A stretch of 64,000 nt of DNA from Pseudevernia furfuracea. Its lineage: Eukaryota; Ascomycota; Lecanoromycetes; Lecanorales; Parmeliaceae. Positions 21,900 through 34,288 of the stretch are shown piece by piece. The position numbers were made by a program, and so were the translations under genes. Under the pieces are notes generated by a model. That model was not told the origin of the DNA. It did no database searches and worked only from the letters and a program-made list of their open reading frames with translations. Position 1 is the first letter of the stretch. Each line of letters opens with the position of its first letter. The DNA lies in contig JAIUPT010000040.1 of assembly GCA_022315425.1 (NCBI GenBank), forward strand, positions 682,001-746,000, given 5' to 3'.

Positions 21900-23293
21900 G
21901 ACTTCATCTCACGACGATAGCCATCGAAGCGACTATTCTAAATTCGAGTCCCTATCGAAGACTCAGCATAAGAAGAACGTTATTCCCCTTCGAAGATCTA
22001 CACGCCTTCAGTAATTGTCTTCGATACAGTCTCAGCGAAAATCAGATCAATTCAAATCTTTCTTGCCCCTAAGTATCTTTTATCTCAACAATATCGTTCG
22101 TATCTATCGAAGATTTAAGCACAAGCACTTTTCATTTCTCGTGTAAGAACTCGAAGATCAGCAGCAAAAGTTGTTAGATATCGATAAGACTTTCGAGAAC
22201 TCTGACGGAGATCAGAGCACCTATTTCACTCTCACTGCTTTCGCGAACGTTAATAGTGTCGACTTTCAATTCGAAGTCAACGAAGACACTCTTAGTGTCT
22301 TAAGTGACACTAAGTTATTCGATCTTCGTGTCAAAAGTTCTCTGAATTTCACTTCTTCGACTTCGACTTCTTCGACTTTAAGACCTTCGTTCTCTATCGT
22401 CTCAGTCATCTCTTAAGCTAAGTCTTTCGTTTAAGCATCATCGTCGTTACTATTTACATCGTACGTGTCGCCCTTAGAAACCTTCTTAGTAATTCTTAGC
22501 ATCTATGGCCGACGAAGAATCAAGCGCATAAGGCGTCGCAAGAAATATGTCAGCTCTAATAGTTTCAGCGGCTGACCCCCTCGGAGAGGGAAGCGCTTTT
22601 TTCTTAAACTTCATTATTATTTTGAAGTTCAATCTGAGATATCGTCGATGAAAGTAGAATATCAACAATTGATTAATGCTCAATAATCTTGTTCTCTTTA
22701 ATGCGATTATCAGTTATAGAGTCTATATCGCTATCTTTTATCGTCTCGAGAATAACGATCGCGAACTCGTCGAAGTCGAATTCGACGATAAAGATTCTTA
22801 GATTATGCTCGATGCTCTAATCAAGAACTATTAGTCTAAGAGCACGAGTCTCTATAGAAAACTGATGCGTCGAATATTCGATCTCATCCTTGAAGAAGAG
22901 GAAGTTCGTTAATATAAAAAGAACTTTCGTAAGGTCACCTTCGACATTATCAGCCTTCATAAATCCCTCGTCATTTCGAAGTTTCTGCGAATTCTAATTT
23001 TTCTTATGAAACTTGACGACTCTTACGACATGTTCGAGTCAAGTTATATTCAAAATCATGATCTCTTTGAGAACAAGTTCGTCAAGTTTTAAGAGGTTGT
23101 CGTGATCGTCGTGAACGAAGAAGTTAGGATCTCCTTCAAAGAAGAAGAACTGATCATATATATCGTTCGCAACGATAAGAGCAAAGGCAAACAAGCTGCT
23201 TTCAACAACCTCGGCGACTCTGACATCAATCGTGAGATCTGCTCTTCGTGTAAGGCAGCTAATCGCAAATTCAGATATCTCTCTATCAAATGC
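21900..23293 (+). pseudogene. Copia-A copy 3 gag
   Basis: Ser-rich gag-like coding with stops. Open pieces: 22171-22416 (acidic, ending in a run of Ser/Thr) and 23102-23296, which ends in the knuckle CSSCKAANRKFRYLSIKC. The N-terminal half contains FHLN/FYLNNI-type and coiled-coil-like segments around 22020-22170 (LEDQQQKL). The true start codon is not clear in any copy. Confidence 0.6.
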
Positions 23294-23329
23294 TGAATCA
23301 AGTTCTCTTATCTTAAGTCTGAGAAATTC

Positions 23330-26300
23330 ATGACGAAAGAGAAAAAGAAGAAGAAGACAAAGATCTTCGACTTCGAGAATGAATTCTCAAGCAACAAGCG
23401 CAAGCGCATCGAAGAGACGTCTTTCAATGTCTCTGCTTCAGAGAAGGACGATTATCTCAATGTCAATTATGTCTTTCTGAAGGAACTAAACTCCATCATG
23501 TACTATTCGAATATCAACTCGAACGACTTCAATATCCTCGATGCGACTGATGATCAAGTCATCAATCTAATCGTCACGAAAGCTCTCGAATATAGTCTTA
23601 TGACTGCGAATTTCGTGAATCTCCTCACTCGAGTCGTCGTAGATTCAGACTACTCTCGTTATTCTTTCGCGAATCGTTCGATGTTTATCACCTACGAAAA
23701 GATCTATTCTCGATCGATTAAGGGCATCGAGAAAAGCGAAGTGCAGTCTCAAGACTGTAACATTATTAGTCTCGACTGTGTGATTAGAGAAGAGTGTGTA
23801 ACAGTCACTCTACGAAATGTCTTATATATGCTCGATATGAGCGTTAACCTTCTCTCGATCGATAAACTTCTGAACTTCGATATCGCTGTCTCCTTTCATA
23901 AGATAGAGTGCACTCTCATTAAGAACGATCTGAAGCTTATCGATACTCGTAATCGTGATCTCTTCTTTTTGAATCTCTGATAGAGTCGAAATAGTGCTCT
24001 GACCGCCTATAATATGTTCTCGAATCTCATTCATCAACTCTGACATGCTCGCATAGATCATTTGAGTTAGAACAATCTAAACAAGCTCTCAAATATAATC
24101 GTTGAGATAAACTTCATTAAGAACATTGCGAAGGAGTACATCTGCGAATGCTATATTATAAGACGTCAGAAGACTATCTCTTATGATAGTCTCACAGAGT
24201 CAGAAACGCAGTCTGACGAATTTGTTTATAGTAATCTCGTAGAATCTCTATCCCCTACTAAATTCAATAACTGCAGATACTTTATAACATTTAAGAATGA
24301 TTTCACCTTCTACTTTAAAGTGTACTATATTCGTCATAAGAGTGAAACGTTTATCATGTTCTTACGTTTCAAAGTCTTTCTAGAGTCACGAGACTATAAG
24401 ATCTATCGTATTCGCCTCGACAATGAGAGAGAGTATATGTTCAAGATCTTCTTGAATTATCTTCTTCAGTGCGAAATTAGATAGAAGCTCACTGTATCTG
24501 AGAACCTCGAAATGAACGAGACGATCGAACGTTTTAAGCAGATCTTACTGTATAAGATGCATTTTATACTACTAAGTTTCCAGCTCAACAAGTCTTTCTG
24601 ATCTGAAATCGTGACCATCATCAATTATTTGATGTTGCGATCCCTCAACGTTCGAACCATTGCAACGTTATTTGAGACTTTTCATTATCGAAAGCCCATT
24701 TTATCTCATCTGCGAACGATTGATTTCATCGTCTATGCGTTAAAGCGTATTCAAAAGAAACTCGTAAATAAAAGCGAAAAGTGTGTTCTTCTGAAATATA
24801 AAGAGGAGTTCATTTTTCGCCTATATAATCTCATCAAGAAGAAGATTATTCGAGTTAATAATGTTCACTTCGTTGAGAAGCGTCCCTTGATTGTGAACCT
24901 CGAAGAAAAAACGAACGCTCATAAGCTCTCGATCAAGCGACAACGTCTTCATGTATTAATATTCGCTGTAGAGGAGACACTTAATGAACAGCGTATTACT
25001 AACATTTCGAAAGACATTGTCCTCATTATGAAGCCCTCAACGACTGCATCTGCATCTGCAATAAACAGATCAAGATCAAATTTCTCATAATCAGCTGAAA
25101 AGCAGACGTCTACATCAAAGCCCTCGTCCCTCGCACGAGTCGTATCATCGATCGCGTTCGCGCGAGCCTCTCGATTAATTGCTGCATCATTAGCTATCGA
25201 AAGAATAACTCGTTCTCTCACTGTCGTCGAAATGATTCGCGAAGACCCCGAGCTAAGTGCGGTTCAAAGGGTACTTCTTAATTATTTCGACACTACGATT
25301 TCGAATCTACGAGATCTATCATCTAACCCTCTCTCGAGAACATTCGCGACCTTTGCGTTACTAACGGATCATGTCAATAAGTCGAATATTTTCGAGTCGA
25401 CGACCTATCAACAGATCATTTTCAATCAACTCTCTCGCATGCACTGAGAGCTCGCCATGCAAGACGAATACAAATCTCTTATGAACAACAATACTTGATG
25501 TCTGGTTCAGACGCCTTCAGATGCTTATATTCTGAGAGGTCGCTGAGTTTACATCGTGAAGCGAGGCCCCGCTGAGAAAGTCACTCGCTATAAGGCTCGT
25601 TAAGTGATTCGAGATTTCGAATAGTAGAAGGGTCGTGACTATCATGACACGTTCGCCTCAGTGATCAAGCTTATAAGTTATAAGGCGATCTTTGCCCTGA
25701 CAGCGGCCCTGAACTGAAACGTGAAACAAATGAACGTCAAAATCGCCTTTCTCTACGATAACGTTCAAGAGACGATTTATGTGCGACAGCTCGATGATTT
25801 CAGCAAGAACGACATCAAAGTTTGCAAGCTGAATAAGGCCCTCTATGAACTCAAGCAATTTCTCAGAATTTGATATCAGTACTTCTCGAAGTACATGAAG
25901 AAACTCGAACTAATACTCATCGAATCGGACGAGAGTGTCTTTATGGACGTCAAGGAGGGCATTACTGTAGCCCTTTATGTGAACGATATATTAATCATCG
26001 ATCTCAGCAAAATCGATATTCAGCGCATCAAAAAGGCCCTTAATAACAAGTTTCACATGTTCGACTTGAGACCTTGCGTCTATTATTTAGACATAACCGT
26101 CAAAAGAGATCGTATCGTCGACATCCTTCGCCTGAGACAAGCAGTCTATGTCACTCGTTTCTTAAAGCATTTTAATTACTGAAGCCTTAATCCAGTCTTC
26201 ACGCCTCTAAAAACCAGTCGCAAGCTACAACCTGCGAGAGAGGGCTATATTGCCTCGAGAAAGCTGTACGAGGATTATTAATCCGTCGTGAAATCCCTTA

Positions 26301-26968
26301 TGTATATCATATTAGAAACTCGTTCTGATATCGTCTATGCTGTCTCTCTTATCAGCCGCTATTCAGTTAATTCGACCCAGACACACTGAAATGCAGTGAT
26401 TCGAATCTTTCGATATCTTAGAGACACGATACACTACGAACTCGTGTACAAAGAATCTCTTCAAGCCCTCATCGAGTACACCGATTTCGATTGAGCTGAC
26501 GACTCGACCCGAAGATCTATCTCCGACTACCTATTCAACGTCGATAACGACGTCATCAGCTGATCATCAAAGCGCCAAGCCATCGTCGCGTTATTCACTT
26601 GCGAAGTCGAGTATATCGATCAAACGTTGACTATCAAAGAAGTCATTTGACTAAAAACTCTTCTCAATCAACTTCTGCGACCCCGAGACTCTGACCCGAA
26701 GATCATCATAATCTTCGACGACAATCAGAGCGCAATTGCCCTCGTCAAGAACGCTTAGTTTTATGCTCGCATCAAGCACATTGACATCGCTCATCATTTC
26801 GTGCGTGAAAAAGTCAATGACGACATCGTGAACATGCAATTCGTACTCACGGATAAACAAATGATCGACGATCTCATCAAAGCCCTCTGCCTCGACAAAT
26901 TCGTTGTCTTTCGCGATGCCCTTGAGGTGAAATCAGCCTCAGAACATTCTCTCAGCGTCAAAGACTAA
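23330..26968 (+). pseudogene. Copia-A copy 3 pol (protease-integrase-RT-RNase H)
   Basis: 23330-23980 is open and covers the protease: VDSDYSRYSF is the altered DSG active site, followed by VTLRNVLYMLDMSVNLLSIDKL. The pre-integrase domain and integrase follow to about 24870, with an RLDNEREYMF core fragment. RT lies near 25540-26190 with VALYVNDILI (YVDD changed to YVND) at about 25968-25997. RNase H near 26690-26900 reads DDNQSAIALVKNA and RIKHIDIAHHFVREKV. The frame ends SVKD-stop at 26966-26968. Multiple in-frame stops make it inactive. Confidence 0.8.
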
Positions 26969-27219
26969 CCCTCAGCGCTCTTGCTTTTAATCTGAAGTCG
27001 TTAGTTTCAGAGGAGTGACGCTATTCACCTTGTCTGTGAACGTCAGATCTTCGATTTTCTTTCACTGCTTCTTGTTCCACCCCCTCATGTATTCATCGAC
27101 CTCGTTTTGATAGAAATTGAGTGTGCATCAGGTCTATTTCAAAGAAAACTTTCAAAAAACCGCCTTTTTTCGGAAAATGGAAGTTTTGTATGAAGGACCA
27201 GGACGGATTTTTACATGTC

Positions 27220-27288
27220 TTCGAATTTGACATAGTCGTTTTCAGAACTTGGTTCGAATTTGACATAGTCGTTTTCAGAACTTGGTTT
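27220..27288 (+). repeat. 33-bp tandem repeat, 2 copies, Copia-A copy 3
   Basis: Two TTCGAATTTGACATAGTCG... units; copy 2 has three at the same place. Confidence 0.85.
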
Positions 27289-27394
27289 CTTCACTTTTGT
27301 GAACCGGACTTCGCGCTAACCCGATTGGGGTTTTTTGCGTCGCGAAGTGCGAAAATCGTGTTTTCGCATTTTTGAGTATGCGAGCGAAGGGGAG

Positions 27395-27516
27395 TGTCAA
27401 AATTCGGGTCACGTGACATGGTCACGTGATGCGCTAAGGCGCATCCTCATAGTCGCTCTTTACTCTCGTAGCATTCTATAGTTTACAACTAAGTGTCCTA
27501 CCACCTATTTTTGCCA
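27395..27516 (+). repeat. Copia-A 3' LTR (copy 3)
   Basis: 122 bp, preceded by the polypurine tract GCGAAGGGGAG and followed by the target duplication ACTTA. It ends in TTTTTGCCA instead of TTCTTGACA. Confidence 0.95.
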
Positions 27517-27742
27517 ACTTATTGCGACGCCTTGCGAAGGGAGAGAATTCATTGAGACTCTTAAAGTTTCTATGAGACTTCGTGTCAAGTCTCTAATTTG
27601 CGAGCAAATTTGTCAAATCGAATTAGTGTTAAAAGGTATACTCATATTATTAGTCTATATTTATCTAGCTGAGGGAGAAGGTGTACACGTAGTAAAAGAG
27701 AGTGTACATGTAGCAAAAGGGGGTGTACACGTAGCAATACCC
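27517..27742 (-). mobile_element. MULE-2, second part with terminal repeat array
   Basis: Reverse complement of MULE-1 31220-31450. It begins with the Copia duplication, then GCGACGCCTTGCG, and ends at GTAGCAATACCC. 27677-27742 holds three TGTACA-containing units. The frame through this array (VHVVKESVHVAKGGVHVA) is open as part of 27572-27955, but this is a by-product of the repeat, not evidence of a protein. Confidence 0.85.
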
Positions 27743-28697
27743 TTAAGTAATTATAATATTATTCGTTATTATAAGAAGAAGTATCTAAAAGCGTTATATT
27801 CACAACTTACTTCTTATAATAACATTATTAAACAAGCTAAGTTTAAATCTTTCTTCTTTATTATAATTTCTTTTATAACACATAAAAAGAATAAAATTAC
27901 TCGCATATTAAATTTAATTGTATTTATAAATACCTTAAATAACGATTCTACTTGAGACGTCTAATTTAATATTATATTAAATAAACTTCACGTTAACGAA
28001 GATCACTATTTAACTAAGCGATTTTAAATTAGTATATATAATATCATAAGGTAGGGCTGAGCTAAAAAACCTTAATTTGTATATGTAGTTAATAATCAAA
28101 TCGATAGATCTACGCTTTTTGATTAGACTCGCTTTGTTAGCCCGCTAGGCCTTTCGCGTCACTTATTAAAAGTTTTAATAATATCTTTTTGTAACTTCAA
28201 TTATTCTATGCTCTCTACATATAATTTTCTTCTAAACTCTCAAATTATAGAGCTTAACGTGCGTATTCTAACGCTACAAGAATTATCAAATTCGATCTCT
28301 TATTGATAAAATAAATTAGGATTCCAATATCGCTACCCGATCGCTTATTTCTTGGTGATGAGGGATGCGCGGCCCCGAAAAAATTTGTGCGTACAAGTCT
28401 TATATTTTGAATAACTTTTTACTTTTCTATTACTTTTTTGAGATTTTTTTTTCAATTGTGAAGACTTATTTGCGCTATTCAGAGAATCAAGAATTTTTAG
28501 AATCGATCTTATAATTATTAATAAATTGTTGATTGAAGATTTTCAGCTTTGAGAGATTAGATATTTAATATATATTTTAGTAGTGATTTTCTTTCGTGTA
28601 GTGATAAAATAATAAAACGATTAAATTTGTAAATTTATAAAATGTAGATTTCAAATTCGAGCTGCGTCAAAAAAAAATTTCAAAAAATTTCAAAAAA
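27743..28697. other. AT-rich sequence, no assignable gene
   Basis: The first 210 bp are open on the plus strand as the tail of 27572-27955 (YYKKKYLKALYSQLTSYNNIIKQAKFK...), Lys- and aromatic-rich and protein-like but of no family I recognise. It was interrupted by MULE-2, so it may be an old gene or transposon remnant. The remainder to 28697 is A/T-rich, apart from a short GC-richer patch at 28320-28380. Confidence 0.35.
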
Positions 28698-29964
28698 TGT
28701 CAAAATCTCCATGTCCTTTTCACTTTAGTAACCCGGCGCTCGGGATTACTAAGCTTAAGTCCGGCGCTAGTCAACATGGATTTTGTATACGACTTCTCGC
28801 TGCACTTAGAACTTTAATTAATTAACGTGTTTCACATCTATATTTTAATAGGTTATAAGCTCGAACGTAGAGTATCTTTTAGTAATACTATATTAAAAAT
28901 TTATTCGTCGACTCATTTAAAGTGTTTTAATTGAGCTGAAAGTCTCAGCACGTTTATTGTTTTATTCGCGAAATACGTATCGCAGCGAATAGTCTCATAC
29001 TATTATAACGAGAATATAGAATTAATATTATTAAGTCTAAAATATTAGTCGAAAGAAAGAATATGAAAATGAATTTAATTTTAAAATTTAATAAAGCGTA
29101 AAGTGCAAAGCGTAGCGTTGAGATCATACTATTAGTTATAAGAACGAATCGCGCGCTAAGATCAATTAATGAGCGATGTTATTTCGTCTATGAATTATAT
29201 TAAGCAGATAACTGTTATAACTATAAGATATTATTAAGTTATTAATCGTAAAGATTTTATTTAACTATTAACGCAAGAGTGTTATTAAATTATCGATTAA
29301 TCGCAAAGATATTATTTAGCTATTAACGTAAGAATACTATTAAACTATCAAGATGTTATTAAATTATCGATCGATCGCAAAGATGTTATTTAATTATTAA
29401 TATAAGAGTGCTATTAAGCTATCAAGATGTTATTAAGCTATTATTAACGTAAGATGTTATTAAGCTATCGTAAGAGCGTAAGCTATTAAACACTATTTAA
29501 GACGTTATTAAGTTATTAAAACTACATTATTTACGCTATTTTTGAGTCGTAATTAAGCTTTATAGTCAAAGCGTTATATATAAAAGAACGATATGTTATA
29601 CGCGAAAGAGTGATATGTTATTACACTCTTTCGTTTTTACGATTCGCGTTTCACGTTCTCGCGACTCGTTGTCTTAGCTTTTAAGCATTAATCATAATAA
29701 TAGTAATACTTTACTATCGCTGTCTCGATAGATATCGTCTCTATTAATAAAGATTCGAGCGCGAAGAATTTAAGAACATTAAGATCGCATAAAAGATCTT
29801 ATGTAATAAATGTTAAAAATATAGGTGTGAAACACGTTGATTGATTGAAGTTCTAAGTGCAGCGAGAAGTCGTATATAAAATCCATATCGACTAACGTCG
29901 AACTTATACTTAATAATCTCGAGCGTCGAATTACTAAAGTGAAAAAAATATAAAAATTTTAACA
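28698..29964. mobile_element. TIR element without recognisable coding capacity, about 1.27 kb
   Basis: 28698-28847 is the reverse complement of 29814-29964, with TGTCAAAATCTCC at one end and the mutated counterpart at the other. Shared inner blocks include ACTTCTCGCTGCACTTAGAAC and CGTGTTTCACA. The left repeat keeps GGCGCTCGGGATTAC where the right one has the A/T-changed form, so the two arms were mutated to different degrees. The interior is A/T-rich with no transposase. No clear target duplication was found, so the outer limits may be off by a few bases. Confidence 0.75.
29215..29515. repeat. Degenerate AT-rich tandem repeat
   Basis: Repeated phrases of the form AAGATGTTATTAARYTATC, ATCGCAAAGATGTTATTTA and TATTAACGTAAGAGTG in varying order inside the TIR element. 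The unit length is irregular (about 20-60 bp). Confidence 0.7.
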
Positions 29965-31219
29965 CTTTCACACGAACGCTGCGTTAAAAACAAGAAGAAA
30001 CGATTTTCAAACTTCGTCACGCATAAAATCTTAATCGAATTAGATCGAGATTCGAGTGACAAAGATGAAGAATCAATATTCGAAAACGACTATATTAGAT
30101 TTAAAAGAATTCATGATTCTTTACACAAACATTTCACTTTTTAAAAAAAGCGATTTTTTGAAAATTTTCTTTAAACATTATTTAATGCATATCAAATTTT
30201 AGTTAAAACAAGATCGAAGAATATATATAAGAATAAAGAATAATTAAAAGAAACTCTTTTAATTATATACGATTAAGAGACGCTAAGAAAGTTACGAAAG
30301 TAAGAGTGATATCTCGAATCAAAAGTTAAGCGTTTCAGCGTTACATTTTAATAAATAACAAATGCGTAGTCTCAAATTTGAAATGAACGTAATTAATAAT
30401 CATTCGAAAGAGATCTGAGTCGTTGATATCGATGAATACAATAGTCTCAAAGTACGATAGTGATATATTAATAAAGATTATCATGTCATGTCTAATATTA
30501 AGACTTGACGACAGTCGAGTAAATTATTCGAAATGCGAAAATTAATAAAATGCTTTTATAGGGTCGATATTTTGAATAGCTAGATTAGAATTGAGTTAAT
30601 AAAAAATAATTCTTATAGAAGTGTTATTAATGTTTTTACTGTAGTTCAATTACGTCGCGAAACATCTCAAACTTATCTTTCGTTAGAGTCTTGATTAACT
30701 CGTTAACTATTTGTTTATTAGTGAACGTGTATTCAAAAGTTATTATCTTATCGACGATCTTCTCTCTGCAGAAATAATTAACGATTTCGATATATTTAAT
30801 ATAATCGTGTGAACGAGAGTTCTTGATTAGCGCGATAACGCTCTGATTATTCTTATAAATAATAACGATCTTTAGAGTATTATTATTTAATCTCAGTGAT
30901 GTTAGAAGACTGCGTAATCAAATAACTTTCTTAATAGTTTGAGTCTGCTTAATATATTCGATTTTATAAATCGATAAAATAACGATTACTTGACGTTTCG
31001 AAGATCAATTAATAACGTCACTGTCGACGTTAAAAATATACTTAGAGATAAATCGACGAATCGCAATGTCTTCGACTCAGTTAGAGTTAATATAATTTAT
31101 AAGATTAAAGAGAGTCTCTCGAAAAGTGAGTTAAAGATTAACGATACTCTTAAGATATTAAAAGATACGCTTAACGATTTTTTAATACTTCTTAATGAGA
31201 TTATAAGTATAATAATTAA
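29965..31219 (-). mobile_element. Copia-B fragment, minus strand, left part
   Basis: Minus-strand translation of 30620-30960 gives IVIIYKNNQSVIALIKNSRSHDYIKYIEI and NKQIVNELIKTLTKDKFEMF, the conserved Ty1/copia RNase H end. 30960-31219 continues upstream into the IN-x-SSKRQ block. 29990-30240 resembles the Copia-A 3' region (AAAACGACTATAT, AAAGCGATTTTTTGAAA), so the families are related but diverged. Heavily mutated. MULE-1 interrupts it at 31219/31220. Confidence 0.75.
31212..31219. other. Target site duplication ATAATTAA (left) of MULE-1
   Basis: ATAATTAA is repeated at 35258-35265 immediately after the other end of MULE-1. An 8-bp duplication is within the 8-10 bp seen for Mutator-like elements. 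Confidence 0.85.
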
Positions 31220-31290
31220 GGGTATTGCTACGTGTACACCGCCTTTTGTTACATGTACATCGCCTTTTGCTACATGTACACCCCCCCCCC
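31220..31290 (+). repeat. MULE-1 left terminal array (3 units)
   Basis: Units of the form GCTACRTGTACAYCGCCTTTT, each holding the palindrome TGTACA, followed by a run of nine C. Inverted relative to 35168-35257. Confidence 0.9.
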
Positions 31291-31495
31291 TCAGCTAGGT
31301 AGATATAGACTAGTAACATGAGTATACCTTTCAATACTATTCGACCTGACTAATTTGCTCACAAATCAGAGACTTGACACGAAGTCTCATAGAAACTTTA
31401 AGGGTCTCAGTGAATCCTCTCCCCCCGCAAGGCGTCGCAGTGCGTCGTAATTTTTTCCATCAAATCTATCAAAGACAAAACATCTTTCTACCGTC

Positions 31496-33696
31496 ATGAA
31501 CCTGTTATCGTCATTATCAGACCTGACTGCGTTCACTGACACTCGTCTTATCGCATTGATTCAAGAGCACGCTCTCAAAGAAGACTACGTCGTTCTTAAG
31601 AAACGCTTAAAGAGGGACAGAAGAGAGAAAACGAACAAAATCTAATTACGATATAGTCGTGAAGATAAGATTCGTGAAATCGCTGAATAAAAGAGGAAGC
31701 ATAAGATCTCACGTCTTAATAATTGCCCGTTTGAGTGTATTTTAAAACTCGATAAGTAGAATAATACGTGATGTCTTAGAATCAAAGAGGAGTCTCACAA
31801 TCACGATTCTGATAAACGAGTGACTTATATAGTTCATCGAAACGCTGTCTTAATTAGTCAGATAGAAGAGAGAATTGTTAAGAAGTCGATTCAATATATC
31901 AGATTAGGTGATATTCTATATAATCTTAACAAGGTTTAAAAGAAGAACCCGATTTAAAAAGTTAAAGATATTTATAATGCGAAGTTGAAAGTCCGTCGTC
32001 GAATGTTAAGATATCTTATATTAATACAAGCTCTACTCAATTAACTGCACATATTAGACGAATAACATGTTCGTTTCTTGAAGGACACGAAGGATCGAAT
32101 TATATATCTGTTCTTTTCACGAACGTTCTATCATGAGATGCTGAAAGAGAATTAAGAGGTGATTATTATGAACGTTACGTATAAGACAAACAGATATAGA
32201 CTGTCTCTGCTTATTATTATAGACGTTAACGCGCTGAGAAGTTCTTTTTATATGATCTTTTGCTTTCTAGTTACGAAGGAAGACGAGAACTATCTATGAA
32301 CGTTACAGTAATATCGAAGCATGTGTATTAAATTAGACATTCGAGACTCTATTATTAATATCACTAACCGCGAGAGGTCCCTGATTAATGCTTATTACGA
32401 GATCTTTTCAGACTCTGTTCATATGCTTTGTGTCTAACATATCAATCGAAACATAGTCGTCAATTATAAGTCGTTTTCTTACATTAAGGAGGATTAAGAG
32501 AAGTTCTACGCTCACTGGTTTTGAGTCATATACGCAATCACTGTGACTACTTTTGAGACTGAGTGAAAGTCTATTCAGAAGGTTTATAATCGCAATGATA
32601 TCGCAATTTGCGTCTACCTGACTAAGAAGTGAATTGTTTTATATAAGATTAAATTTGTTCGATATTACACTAACGCATTATCTTATTTCTTCAACGTTGT
32701 TAGCTTTAAAGACGAGGGTGATAACAGAGTCTTAAAGAGAGAGCTTAGATTCTTAATCGATAAGAGATCTTTCGCTCTTACGTCTCTATGACTGTAAATT
32801 AATTTAAAGTAGAAGATCTCGAGACTATGATTAAGAATGTTACAAAGCTTCTTTCAGTTCAGCGCAGCACATACATCGTCAATATTAAGAGTGTAAAATA
32901 GGTAATATCAATAGACCTTCGAAAGGCGGTGTTTCGCGATGTTATTGCCCATATAACATCATTTACCTTACGTCGTGTGTTGAAGCAATATCAGAAGATC
33001 ATCGACAAAGAAGAGCTAAAAGAATGCACTAATAGCTTTATCACGATATCAGAACTATCATATGTTTATAGAATATAGACGAGAATAACAGAAGCTACTG
33101 AAACAATTCAGCTTCACGATATTTATGCTCATTAACGATATAAGAAGTCAGTCGCCTTCTATACACGAAATGTATTGATCGAGATAAAAGATCTACAGCA
33201 GCCGATTAATTCACTTCTTACTATTTATAAATCGACTGTCGCTCGCATAAAAGATAGACCTCGAGACTCTCGTGAGCTTTCTACTCGTGCGAAGCTGAAG
33301 TTTGAAAGATTTATAAAACGAGTATTCTCGCAATTCGAGCGAGTGAAGACGTACTTGACTTAGCGAAGCAATAACATCGAGTATAAAAGAGAACGAGAAT
33401 AAGAACGAGAACGAGAACGAGAATTAGAATGAAAAAGAGAGCGAGATAGAGAGCGAGAAGAAGACGATATAGCTTTATCAACTCCATCAAAGCGTATTAT
33501 AAAGTCTACAGTTGAGACTTCGAACGATTTAGTCTATTTAGCGTCTTTAGTGTTTTCAGAGTCTAAAGAGAATTATGCTTTAGAATCCGATGCTGAGCGT
33601 GTATCACTCGAGATATCTAGATTCGGCGAAGCAGCAGCTATCGATGACTCTAACGATGACTCTAACGATAATAACATCACGTCTGATAAAGTATAA
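31496..33696 (+). pseudogene. MULE transposase, mutated
   Basis: Reading from ATG 31496 through many stops: a basic N-terminus, then a FAR1-like zinc-binding module (NNCPFECILKLDK ... CLRIKEESHNHDSD, about 31718-31815). The transposase core has NRYRLSLLIIIDVNALRSSFYMIF, then FSDSVHMLCV-x-HINRNIV and DEGDNRVLKRELRFL, matching the conserved order of MULE transposases. The C-terminal SWIM-like area is weak (ECTNSFITISELSYV). After about 32800 the sensible frame shifts by one, so at least one indel is present. An acidic/Arg-Glu tail and SNDDSND end at 33694-33696. All stops fit CAR-to-TAR or TGG-to-TAG/TGA changes. Confidence 0.75.
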
Positions 33697-34288
33697 TGAT
33701 TTAATTGACTCTATCGAAAGACCCTTAGCTTGAAGAATGAAAGCTACGACTCAGCTTCGAAGTCGATGACTTCGATAATCGACTATAAAAGTCTCTTAAC
33801 GATCACATATACAATCTACGAAAGAATTCTGAAGCTATTAAAGAAGATGCAGTCAAGTGACGAAGACTTTGAACTATAAGAGTGCGTTACAAGCTCATTA
33901 GAAAACAGTACTATAACGTTATGAATAAGAACGATATATTCTGTCCTTCTCATTTCGACACGTCGATCGATGAACCGTTTATAAAGCATAACAACTTCAG
34001 GTTCATCGCCGAGCGTCTTTATAGCTGAGCGATATGTGACGCTAACAAGCAACATAAGTTGAACCCATTAAGACACTCGTCAGAGTGAGTGCTGAGCTAC
34101 TGAAACAAGCACGACCCTAAGCAGAAGATGTCTACGAACCCTCTATTTGATTAATCTAAGAGACCTCTTGCTCAGCGACCGCGACGATTAGAGTTTACGA
34201 GAGGGGGATCTACGCTGTCAAGTGAGCGTGAAGACTTAGGATCAGCCTGATAGCAGAATAACAAGGCGATACTCTAACAGCTGAACCT
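33697..34288 (+). other. MULE-1 3' internal region lost in MULE-2
   Basis: About 590 bp downstream of the transposase, without a confident ORF. Its end lies at the TGAACCT (34282-34288) where the MULE-2 deletion resumes. Confidence 0.5.

Larger units (their letters stand above)
21139..27516 (+). mobile_element. Copia-A copy 3, complete, inserted in MULE-2
   Basis: 6,378-bp full-length element. LTRs at 21139-21260 and 27395-27516 share the private variant GTTTACAAC and differ at about three positions. The 5-bp target duplication ACTTA occurs at 21134-21138 and 27517-27521, and removing the element restores continuous MULE sequence. Internal order: primer site, leader, gag with a Cys knuckle (about 23240-23290), protease, integrase, RT, RNase H, polypurine tract. 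It is moderately mutated: many stops, all of the C-to-T/G-to-A type. Confidence 0.95.

Noticed and set aside
27572..27955. Continuous 127-residue frame crossing the MULE-2 end
   Set aside because: It fuses transposon terminal repeat with flanking DNA across a target duplication, so it is not one gene.
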